The notes under the pieces: generated by a model
What the model saw: the letters and a program-made list of their open reading frames with translations, nothing else
Database searches by the model: none
What the model was told of the DNA's origin: nothing
Source: DASTGO01 sp035719045
Lineage (GTDB): Bacteria; Actinomycetota; Actinomycetes; Actinomycetales; Kineosporiaceae
Length of the DNA: 8,174 nt
Direction: 5' to 3'
Assembly (NCBI GenBank): GCA_035719045.1
Contig: DASTGO010000556.1
Coordinates: 1-8,174, forward strand
Translations under genes and position numbers: made by a program
In this document: positions 1 to 4,996 of the stretch, one piece after another
How the letters are laid out: every line of letters begins with the position of its first letter
Numbering within the stretch: the first letter of the stretch is position 1

Positions 1-1
1 G

Positions 2-67
2 CTGGCGCGACTGGCGCGACTGGCCAACCGGTGGCGCGACTACCCTCCTTGCCCTCACGGACCGTGA
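2..67 (+). CDS. possible 3' end of an upstream gene (partial)
   Basis: A reading frame open from the left edge ends in TGA at 65-67. The last residues read LARLARLANRWRDY and then a Pro/Cys-containing tail, with mostly G/C third positions, as expected for a coding end. It would converge with the minus-strand membrane protein gene that ends at 106. The stretch is short, another frame is also open, and the DNA contains a 10-bp repeat (TGGCGCGACT at 3-12, 12-21 and 32-41), so it could be a non-coding repeat instead. No function can be assigned. Confidence 0.35.
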   Translation: MARLARLANRWRDYPPCPHGP

Positions 68-105
68 TCGCGGTGCCAGGACCGAGAGCGGCTGAAACAG
101 AGGGG

Positions 106-444
106 CTAGCGCGGCCCCGCGGTCCACAGCCGCACGAATCCGGCCAGAAACGCAAGCCCGGCCCCGTAGTAGGCCAGCGTGACCAACAAGGCCGGTAGCT
201 CCGCGGTGCGAGCCTCGGCCATGAAGGCATGCGGCCATCGGGGAACGCCGCGCTTCATGGCCCCGCCCGACACCGCCAGGCCCCACCCGGCGACCGCAAT
301 ACCGGCCCCGAGCACAGCCCCCGCCGACGGCGCCGCCCACACGCCAATCGCACCGCCCAGACTGAACACGACCGTCCCCAGCAATATCCGGCGCAGTTGA
401 CCACGAGTCGGCGCCGGGGCAGTACCCGCCTGAGGGTCAGTCAT
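106..444 (-). CDS. small membrane protein, three predicted helices, unknown function
   Basis: This 112-residue protein starts MTDPQAGTAPAP with a polar N-terminal tail ending in a basic patch (RGQLRR, about 14-19). Three hydrophobic segments follow, at about residues 20-38, 41-62 and 83-105, rich in Gly, Ala and Val. A basic loop (KRGVPRW, 64-70) separates the second and third. The open frame runs further upstream into repeat DNA, but the ATG at 442-444 is preferred because it has a purine-rich GGGAG upstream and the repeat-encoded extension is low complexity. The gene is divergent from the zinc-ribbon gene and shares with it a 559-base repeat-filled region. Small membrane proteins are common in actinomycete conjugative elements, including Spd proteins that aid spread, but I cannot confirm that family here. 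Confidence 0.6.
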   Translation of the reverse strand: MTDPQAGTAPAPTRGQLRRILLGTVVFSLGGAIGVWAAPSAGAVLGAGIAVAGWGLAVSGGAMKRGVPRWPHAFMAEARTAELPALLVTLAYYGAGLAFLAGFVRLWTAGPR

Positions 445-582
445 GGTCGCGGAGTCTCCCACAACCCCCCGCTGTTTCAGCCCCCGCCCAGCACCCCGAG
501 ATGCACCCCCGCCGCTTCCCCGGGCGAACCACGACCGGGGCGGGGTGCACCTCAGCCCCTCCGCCAGGGCCAGCCGGAGCCC

Positions 583-775
583 GCTTGCACCCCTGCTTGC
601 ACCCCCGCCCGGCCCGCTTGCGCAAGCGCCCCCGCTTGCACCCCTCGCTTGCACTCCGTGAGCAGGGCAGACAGCCCCCGAAGGGGCCGTGCAAGCGGCC
701 CCACCCCGCCCCAACGCAGGGCACAAACCCGCAGGACGACGGTCACGGCGACGGCCCGCGCCGAGCCCGCTTGCA
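583..775 (+). repeat. GCTTGCA repeat block with one 14-bp palindrome
   Basis: GCTTGCA occurs directly at 583, 595, 634, 647 and 769, and inverted (TGCAAGC) at 690-696. Three copies (583, 595, 634) continue as GCTTGCACCCC, and the copy at 647 as GCTTGCACTCC. Between copies two and three lies the perfect palindrome CGCTTGCGCAAGCG (615-628), two facing half-sites. Shorter relatives, TGCACCCC at 502-509 and its inverse GGGGTGCA at 542-549, precede the block. It lies in the divergent region between the membrane protein gene and the zinc-ribbon gene. It could be an operator array for an element regulator, iterons, or transfer-protein sites; the sequence does not decide. Confidence 0.8.
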
Positions 776-779
776 GCCC

Positions 780-977
780 GCTATCAGGCCCCGCTATCAC
801 CCCCGGCCCGGCCGCTATCGATAGCGACCCCTCTATCACCCCCCGCTATCGGCCCCGACCAGGGCGAACACCCGCCCAGGCCCCGGGTGATAGCGGCCCC
901 CGACCGGCCCACCCGAAACCGCAAACCCGCAGGACAGCCCCCGGGCAGGCACACCCCGCCGAGCCCGCTATCACCCC
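780..977 (+). repeat. GCTATCA repeat block with one 14-bp palindrome
   Basis: This block follows the GCTTGCA block directly. GCTATCA occurs at 780, 793 and 967, with variants TCTATCA at 832 and GCTATCG at 845 and an inverted copy GGGTGATAGC at 885-894. The perfect palindrome CGCTATCGATAGCG (813-826) sits inside, matching the layout of the neighbouring block. Copies at 793, 832 and 967 continue into CACCCC. One more GCTATCACCCC lies at 2534-2544, upstream of the excisionase gene, so a single binding protein could link the two regions. Role unknown; operator, iteron or clt are the options. Confidence 0.8.
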
Positions 978-1003
978 CCACCCGGAAGGACGCCCGCACC
1001 CTC

Positions 1004-1453
1004 ATGCCCACCCCCGCCGCAACCGCCATGCTCGACCAGGCCGACGCCGCCACCCGTCACGCCCGCACCGTCGTAGAACGCCTCGCCGACCTCACCGCCA
1101 CCCCGCACCGGGGCACCCGGCCCTCACCCTGGCTCGCCGCGCAACTCCTCGACCTCGACCGCCGGATGGCCGACCGGACCATCACCTTGTGCCCCCACAT
1201 CGGCGACGCCCCGCAGATCGTCCACGCCGTCGCCTGGCGCCCCGGCACCCTGGCCTGCACCCGCTGCGCCACCGCGATGCTCACCCCGACCGACACCGAG
1301 GACCAGACCTGCGACCGGTGCCGCCACCTCGCCGACCCGATCCACTCCGGCCTGGTCACCATCGGCCCCCTGCTGTTCGGGTTCGGCCTGTGCGACCCCT
1401 GCGCCCGCACCACCGGCCACCTGACCACCCCGACCAACCCCCGCCACGAGTAG
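1004..1453 (+). CDS. Cys-rich zinc-ribbon-like accessory protein
   Basis: The 149-residue protein starts MPTPAATAMLDQ. Residues 8-60 look helical and carry no cysteine. The C-terminal half has an ordered set of metal-ligand candidates: C63-P-H65, C85-T-R-C88, C103-D-R-C106 and C130-D-P-C133. Paired CxxC motifs of this kind usually bind structural zinc, so a zinc-ribbon or rubredoxin-like fold is inferred. The frame is open far upstream, but the ATG at 1004 is chosen because GGAAGGA (984-990) precedes it, 13 bases away (rather long), and because the upstream frame only translates repeat DNA. It is the first gene after the repeat blocks, followed 85 bases later by the next plus-strand gene. Function not recognised; DNA or RNA binding, or protein contact, is possible. 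Confidence 0.75.
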   Translation: MPTPAATAMLDQADAATRHARTVVERLADLTATPHRGTRPSPWLAAQLLDLDRRMADRTITLCPHIGDAPQIVHAVAWRPGTLACTRCATAMLTPTDTEDQTCDRCRHLADPIHSGLVTIGPLLFGFGLCDPCARTTGHLTTPTNPRHE

Positions 1454-1538
1454 CCGCAGCGCGACCCCGGCCGCTACCGGCCTGGCCGCCGGGACGGCCT
1501 CGTTGCGAGGAACCACAGCGGGACGGCAGGCTGCGCCC

Positions 1539-2051
1539 GTGAGCAAGACGGTGCCCGGGGAGTATCGCGGCGTCTCGTTCTGGGTGTACGACCTGGCCCA
1601 GGCGATCCTGTTCGCCCAGATGGCCGAGGAGGCCGCCGCGGTCACGGTCGAGCAGCGGTCGCCGTGGCTGGATGACCTAGAGGAGGACCTGCGGGTCCAC
1701 GCCGTCTGTGGAGGCAACCTCGCGTTCGACCTGGACGACTGGTGTGCTGGGCATGAAGAGGAGTTTCTGGCCCTGGTGGCCCAGGCCGCGGCCCGCCTGA
1801 CCGTCAGGGGTGCCATCACTGCCCAAGAGGCCGCTGAATGGGTCGTGATCGACGGCAGAGCCATCTTCCTCAGAGGTGCCGACGTCTTCCCGACCGCCCC
1901 GGTGGTGCAGCTCGCCCACGCACTGACCGACATCGTCCACGGCAGCTACCCCAAGGCCCCTCCCGGGCGGGAGTGGTACTTCGGGCTGCCCGAAGGCGTC
2001 ATCACGTTGGTCATCCACCAACCGGACGGCCCCGATTCCGTCGCTTCCTGA
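1539..2051 (+). CDS. conserved-looking acidic protein of unknown function
   Basis: I chose the GTG at 1539, which gives 170 residues starting MSKTVPGEYRGVSFW. It has a purine-rich stretch (GGACGGCAGG, 1521-1530) eight bases upstream; a TTG at 1503 would add 12 residues with no clear ribosome site. The protein is acidic (for example DDLEEDLR and CAGHEEEF), has no signal peptide or membrane segment, and seems a mixed alpha/beta cytoplasmic protein with an aromatic C-terminal patch (REWYFGLPEG). It probably shares a transcript with the zinc-ribbon gene 85 bases upstream. Codon use is somewhat less G/C-biased than in the flanking genes. I do not recognise the family, and no catalytic motif is evident. 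Confidence 0.7.
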   Translation: MSKTVPGEYRGVSFWVYDLAQAILFAQMAEEAAAVTVEQRSPWLDDLEEDLRVHAVCGGNLAFDLDDWCAGHEEEFLALVAQAAARLTVRGAITAQEAAEWVVIDGRAIFLRGADVFPTAPVVQLAHALTDIVHGSYPKAPPGREWYFGLPEGVITLVIHQPDGPDSVAS

Positions 2052-2138
2052 CCGGTGCCAGGCACAGGCGCCGTCGGGTCCACCATCGGGGTCTGCCGGT
2101 CGCGCCTGACCCCTGCCCGCCTAGACGGTGCCGATCGG

Positions 2139-2320
2139 CGAGTTAGGTCACCGAGTTAGGTCCCGGCAGGCGAGTTAGGAACCTAACTCGCCGAGTTAGC
2201 CCGCGCATCCCGGCGCTGACCTGCGCGAGTTAGCCGAGTTAGGTCCCCGGCACCCCACCCGAGGGCACCTCAGACCCCCGCAGAACACGGTCCCGGAAGT
2301 GTTCGCCCGGACCTAACTCG
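2139..2320 (+). repeat. CGAGTTAG repeat cluster with a large inverted repeat
   Basis: Eight copies of the 8-mer CGAGTTAG lie within 182 bases. Direct copies begin at 2139, 2152, 2171, 2192, 2226 and 2235; inverted copies (CTAACTCG) end at 2190 and 2320. Most continue as CGAGTTAGGT; those at 2192 and 2226 continue as CGAGTTAGCC. The copies at 2171 and 2190 face each other to form a perfect inverted repeat with 11-bp arms (GGCGAGTTAGG and its complement, 2169-2192) around a two-base centre. The A/T-containing repeat stands out against very GC-rich DNA. Clusters of 8-bp direct repeats are known as TraB recognition sequences in Streptomyces clt loci; iterons or a regulator array upstream of xis-int are equally possible. 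Confidence 0.85.
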
Positions 2321-2379
2321 CGCCCGCGTCGATCCGTCGCCCGCAGCTGCCCGCGACAGCTCCGGACGACCCCGCCCGG

Positions 2380-2471
2380 GGGTGCTAGCGGTAGCACCCG
2401 CCCCTGCTAGCGGTAGCACCCCCGATAGCACCCAATCCGGCCCCTGATCAGGCCGCTAGCAGATAGCACCC
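2380..2471 (+). repeat. TAGCACC repeat cluster upstream of xis
   Basis: TAGCACC occurs directly at 2392, 2414, 2426 and 2464, each followed by C, and inverted (GGTGCTA) at 2381-2387. The first pair forms an inverted repeat with 8-bp arms around GCGG (2380-2399). The motif GCTAGCGGTAGCACC is repeated at 2384 and 2406, and a further GCTAGC lies at 2455-2460. The palindrome CCTGATCAGG (2443-2452) lies among them. The CACCC tail matches that of the GCTTGCA and GCTATCA blocks near 583-977. The position, 160-250 bases before the excisionase start, suits control of excision or Xis/Int arm binding, but this is inference. Confidence 0.75.
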
Positions 2472-2632
2472 TCCGGCCACCACAGCCCCAAACCCGCCCC
2501 CGTGGCCGAATCCGCACCCCTCACGCGGCTCCTGCTATCACCCCACGCCCACGCGGCCCACCAACCCCGTCCGAGCCATCCCGACCCGTCCTCAGCTACG
2601 AACGCCTCGCCCCGAAAGGAACCGCTCACCCC

Positions 2633-2950
2633 GTGTTGAGCAACGTCATCCCGCTCCCTGTCCGACCTTCCGAACCTGCCGACGCCGCTCACGAAACGAC
2701 GGCGACGGTGCTCGATGTCCGCCGCGCCGTCTACACCGTCGCCGAGGTGTCGCAGATGCTCAGCCTCTCGCGCGGCAGCACCTACGCCATGGTCCGCTCC
2801 GGTGAGATTCCGGCCCTGAAGCTCGGCTCCCGCTGGGTCATTCCCAAGCGCCGCTTTCACGCCTGGCTGGACAACCTGCCCGAGGCCACGGACGCCGAGA
2901 TCAACCGCGCGCTCGACGCGCTCGACCGCACCACCAACAAGGGAAGGTGA
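2633..2950 (+). CDS. xis: excisionase (Xis), MerR/HTH_17-type DNA-binding protein
   Basis: The protein has 105 residues. After a flexible N-terminus of about 32 residues comes a compact winged-helix domain of the excisionase type: YTVAEVSQMLSLSRGSTYAM at 34-53, then the characteristic VRSGEIPALKLGSRWVIP stretch (54-71) with the SRW wing, and RRFHAWLDN (73-81). Such proteins bend DNA at the att sites and steer the integrase towards excision. The start is the GTG at 2633, with AGGA-type purines (2613-2620) upstream; the next codon, TTG, is an alternative. The integrase gene follows after nine bases, so the two are surely co-transcribed. Repeat clusters lie directly upstream and may control this operon. 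In pSAM2-type elements repSA precedes xis; here non-coding DNA does. Confidence 0.9.
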   Translation: MLSNVIPLPVRPSEPADAAHETTATVLDVRRAVYTVAEVSQMLSLSRGSTYAMVRSGEIPALKLGSRWVIPKRRFHAWLDNLPEATDAEINRALDALDRTTNKGR

Positions 2951-2959
2951 AGAACCCCA

Positions 2960-4231
2960 ATGGGCTTCGTCCGAAAGACCCCGGCCGGTAGCTGGCGCGC
3001 CTGCTGGCGCGACGCCACGGGCCGCCAGCCGTCCAAGACCTTCAAGACCAAGAGAGAGGCGACCGCCTTCCTCGCGGAGGTCGAGAGCACCGTCAATCGC
3101 GGCACCTACGTGGACCCGCACGCGGGCCGCCGCGTGCCCTTCGACGCCTACGCCCGGCGCTGGCTCGAATCGCGCAATCACGAGCTGGCGACCACGGCGC
3201 GGGACGCCTCGATCATGCGTACCCACCTGCTGCCGCACTGGGGTTCCACGCCCCTGGCTCGGATCGATCACAGCGCGGTTCAGCACTGGGTGACCGACCT
3301 GGGGCAGCGGCTGGCCCCCGCGTCGGTCGCCCAGTGCCACCGACTGATGTCCGGCGTCCTGAAGGCAGCCGTTCGGGACCGCCTGATCGCGGTGAACCCC
3401 TGCGACGGAGTCCGCCTGCCGCGCCAACGGCGGCAGGCGGGAGCCGATCGGCTGATCAGCCGGGAGGACTTCGCTGAGCGGCTTCTAGCGGCTGTTCCGC
3501 CCCGTTACCGCGCGCTCGTGGGCTTGGCCGGCGGAACGGGCCTGCGCTGGGGCGAGTGCATCGGGCTCCGGTGGGACTCCGTCGACCTCACGGCGTCCCA
3601 GGTCCGCGTACAGCGGGTGGCGGTCGAGGTCGCCGGGCACGTCACGACCAAGCCCTACCCGAAGTCCCGGGCGGGCCGTCGGACGGTGCCGCTGCCTCCG
3701 TTCGTGGTGGAGCTGCTGAAGGCGCACCGGGAGACGTACGGCACCGGCGCGGCCGGGGAGGTCTTCACCAATGAGGCGGGCGGCCCGATCCGGCGGACGC
3801 TGTTCCGCTCCCGGATCTGGCGGCCCGCCCTGGTCCGGGCAGGACTCCTCGGCACTGTGAAGGAGGAGGGCCGCCGCGCGTTCACGGCGGTCTGGACGGA
3901 CGACGACGGCACCGAGCACCGGGAGACCTTCACCACCCACGCACAGGCCGTCCGCCACGTCGCCAGGAACGCCGGGGGAGCGCCCCGCTTCCACGACCTG
4001 CGGCACTCCTACGCCACGTGGTTGATCACGGCCGGAGTGGCGATCAACGACGTGCAGCGCGTCATGGGCCACGAGCAGGCGACGACCACGCTGAGCATCT
4101 ACACGCACGTCATGGGAGGGGTCGATGACCGCGTTCTCGGGGCTCTTGCTGCCTTCTCGCTGCCTCCGGAGCCCCCGGAAACGCCAGAGGCGCCGGAGTC
4201 TGATGACTCAGGCGCCTCTGATCAGGCATAA
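2960..4231 (+). CDS. int: tyrosine recombinase / site-specific integrase
   Basis: The 423-residue integrase acts in integration and excision at tRNA-Val. Residues 2-50 are an arm-binding domain of the AP2-like type (GSWRACWRD ... KTFKTKREATAFL). Residues about 60-150 are the helical SAM-like core-binding domain. The catalytic domain, about 165-395, holds the full set: R196 (GTGLRWGE), K235 (PKSRAGRR), H345 and R348 (HDLRHSYATW), H371 (MGHEQ) and the nucleophile Y381 (SIYTH). A segment at about 301-340 (charged, WTDDDGTEH) is inserted before the HxxR box, which I recall as common in actinomycete integrases. The tail after 397 is Pro/Glu-rich and is encoded by a large hairpin. The ATG at 2960 has GGGAAGG inside the xis end as ribosome site. 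The frame is intact, so the element could still move. Confidence 0.95.
   Translation: MGFVRKTPAGSWRACWRDATGRQPSKTFKTKREATAFLAEVESTVNRGTYVDPHAGRRVPFDAYARRWLESRNHELATTARDASIMRTHLLPHWGSTPLARIDHSAVQHWVTDLGQRLAPASVAQCHRLMSGVLKAAVRDRLIAVNPCDGVRLPRQRRQAGADRLISREDFAERLLAAVPPRYRALVGLAGGTGLRWGECIGLRWDSVDLTASQVRVQRVAVEVAGHVTTKPYPKSRAGRRTVPLPPFVVELLKAHRETYGTGAAGEVFTNEAGGPIRRTLFRSRIWRPALVRAGLLGTVKEEGRRAFTAVWTDDDGTEHRETFTTHAQAVRHVARNAGGAPRFHDLRHSYATWLITAGVAINDVQRVMGHEQATTTLSIYTHVMGGVDDRVLGALAAFSLPPEPPETPEAPESDDSGASDQA
4185..4220. terminator. strong hairpin inside the 3' end of int, between int and the tRNA operon
   Basis: The 16-base arms (4185-4200 and 4205-4220) pair perfectly except for one G/A mismatch (4195 with 4210), around a four-base TGAT loop. 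The stem lies inside the last codons of the integrase gene and 15 bases beyond the encoded CCA of tRNA-Val on the other strand. Transcripts of int (plus) and of the tRNA operon (minus) converge here, so a bidirectional terminator is the natural reading. There is no long T run on either side, so intrinsic termination in the E. coli sense is not proven; actinomycete terminators often lack it. Confidence 0.7.
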
Positions 4232-4235
4232 CACC

Positions 4236-4278
4236 TGGTGGGCGATACTGGGATTGAACCAGTGACCTCTTCCGTGTC
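4236..4278 (-). other. probable attachment site overlapping the tRNA-Val 3' half
   Basis: The integrase gene ends beside the 3' end of tRNA-Val(GAC), and elements of this class usually recombine in the region from the anticodon loop or T arm to the tRNA 3' end. The extent given, CCA to anticodon, is a guess because the partner att copy is not in the window. The tRNA stays complete after integration because the element restores its 3' part. Confidence 0.55.
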
Positions 4279-4310
4279 AAGGAAGCGCTCTCCCACTGAG
4301 CTAATCGCCC
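4236..4310 (-). tRNA. tRNA-Val(GAC)
   Basis: Acceptor arms GGGCGAT and ATCGCCC (4304-4310 with 4240-4246) pair perfectly. The anticodon loop TTGACAC gives GAC (4276-4278 on the complement). The T arm reads CTGGTTCAATCCCAG, and the discriminator is A (4239). Unlike the two tRNAs upstream in the operon, a CCA is encoded (4236-4238). It is the last gene of the Gly-Cys-Val cluster and the integration target of the element. Confidence 0.96.
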
Positions 4311-4323
4311 TCAGCTGGGACAG

Positions 4324-4394
4324 AGGTGGAGACGGGATTTGAACCCGTGTAGACGGCTTTGCAGGCCGTTGCCTCGCCTCTCGGCCACTCCACC
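4324..4394 (-). tRNA. tRNA-Cys(GCA)
   Basis: Acceptor arms GGTGGAG and CTCCACC (4388-4394 with 4325-4331) pair perfectly. The anticodon loop CTGCAAA gives GCA (4360-4362 on the complement), and the discriminator is U, as is usual for tRNA-Cys. No CCA is encoded. It sits between tRNA-Gly and tRNA-Val, 13 bases from the Val 5' end. Confidence 0.96.
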
Positions 4395-4413
4395 GTGAGG
4401 CTTATGACCTCCG

Positions 4414-4486
4414 AGCGGACGACGGGATTCGAACCCGCGACCCTCACCTTGGCAAGGTGATGCTCTACCAACTGAGCCACGTCCGC
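4414..4486 (-). tRNA. tRNA-Gly(GCC)
   Basis: Acceptor arms GCGGACG and CGTCCGC (4480-4486 with 4415-4421) pair perfectly. The anticodon loop TTGCCAA in a TCACC/GGTGA stem gives GCC (4451-4453 on the complement), and the discriminator is U. No CCA is encoded. It is the first gene of the tRNA operon, 43 bases downstream of a candidate promoter. Confidence 0.96.
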
Positions 4487-4529
4487 ACGTTTCCGAGATC
4501 CGCTAGGCGGTGTCTCTCACGCGTTGTGA

Positions 4530-4560
4530 ACCATAGCCGACCCCGGCGGGGTGAGTCCAA
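4530..4560 (-). promoter_or_regulatory. candidate promoter of the tRNA Gly-Cys-Val operon
   Basis: On the minus strand TTGGAC (4560-4555) and TATGGT (4535-4530) resemble the -35 and -10 boxes of the housekeeping sigma factor, separated by 19 bases. The -10 box lies 43 bases before tRNA-Gly, room for a short processed leader. The spacer is longer than ideal, so this is a candidate by similarity only. Confidence 0.5.
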
Positions 4561-4815
4561 CCGGCTTCCGCGAGGGCGTGCCGGGTGGGCGCGCCCTCAC
4601 GGTCCATCCGAAATGCCCGACCCGGGGGACGGCCGCTCCCTGCGCGGGAGTTCCCCGGTGCCGGCTGGGGCCGCTGGGACTCCTGGCGCCTCGCGGGCGC
4701 GCCTCGTCCGCGCGCAGGGCTCGGGCACCCGGCTGGAACTCCTGGTGCCCGAGGTCCGTCACCGCCGCGGCTGCCTGTCCGCCGCGGCTGCTCCTGGGTC
4801 AGGTCCGACACCTGG

Positions 4816-4841
4816 CCTCCCCTGGACATGTCCGGGGGAGG
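4816..4841. repeat. 13-bp-arm palindrome upstream of pabB
   Basis: The sequence is symmetrical about GGACATGTCC (4824-4833). Outward it pairs CCTCCCC with GGGGAGG, with a single T/G wobble. It is followed by TGCTTTCT. It could be a rho-independent-like terminator or a dimer operator in the pabB leader. The gene-free stretch 4487-4996 holds this, the hairpin at 4854-4886 and the tRNA promoter; I see no convincing gene in it. Confidence 0.55.
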
Positions 4842-4853
4842 GTGCTTTCTGAA

Positions 4854-4886
4854 CGTGTCCCGTGGGGCAGTCCCCGGGCGGACACG
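4854..4886. repeat. second hairpin upstream of pabB
   Basis: CGTGTCC (4854-4860) pairs with GGACACG (4880-4886), and inside it GGGG (4864-4867) pairs with CCCC (4872-4875) around CAGT. A small internal bulge separates the two stems. It lies 13 bases after the first palindrome and 110 bases before pabB. A regulatory or attenuator-like role for pabBC is possible but unproven. Confidence 0.4.
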
Positions 4887-4996
4887 ACGACGGACCGTCC
4901 CTGGCCTGTCTGCGGCCTCCTCCGGCGCTACCGTGCCTGGTCCGCAACTGACTGGCGGCTGCGGACGGACCAGTGCTGCGAGGAGGGGCGGGCGGG

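Larger units (their letters stand above)
1..4239. mobile_element. int-proximal part of an integrated tRNA-targeting element (AICE-like)
   Basis: The stretch ends with an excisionase gene and a tyrosine integrase gene whose stop codon lies four bases before the encoded CCA of tRNA-Val(GAC). That is the typical arrangement of actinomycete integrative elements that recombine into the 3' end of a tRNA gene. Left of the integrase are small accessory genes and long repeat-rich intergenic regions unlike the housekeeping genes on the right. The right boundary is placed at the tRNA 3' end; the left boundary and the second att copy are outside the window. No replication initiator or TraB translocase is visible, so AICE rather than prophage or plain island is an inference from the xis-int pair and the style of the small genes. 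Confidence 0.75.

Noticed and set aside
583..977. CRISPR-like array
   Set aside because: The repeats are only 7-11 bases, spacing is irregular, both orientations occur, and no cas gene is present.
229..1542. Long plus-strand open frame of 437 codons rich in Pro, Arg and His
   Set aside because: It runs through the repeat blocks and out of frame across the zinc-ribbon gene; low-complexity composition is what GC-rich non-coding frames give.
1124..1933. 269-codon minus-strand frame
   Set aside because: Antisense shadow of the zinc-ribbon and acidic-protein genes, whose plus-strand frames have better starts and ordered Cys motifs.
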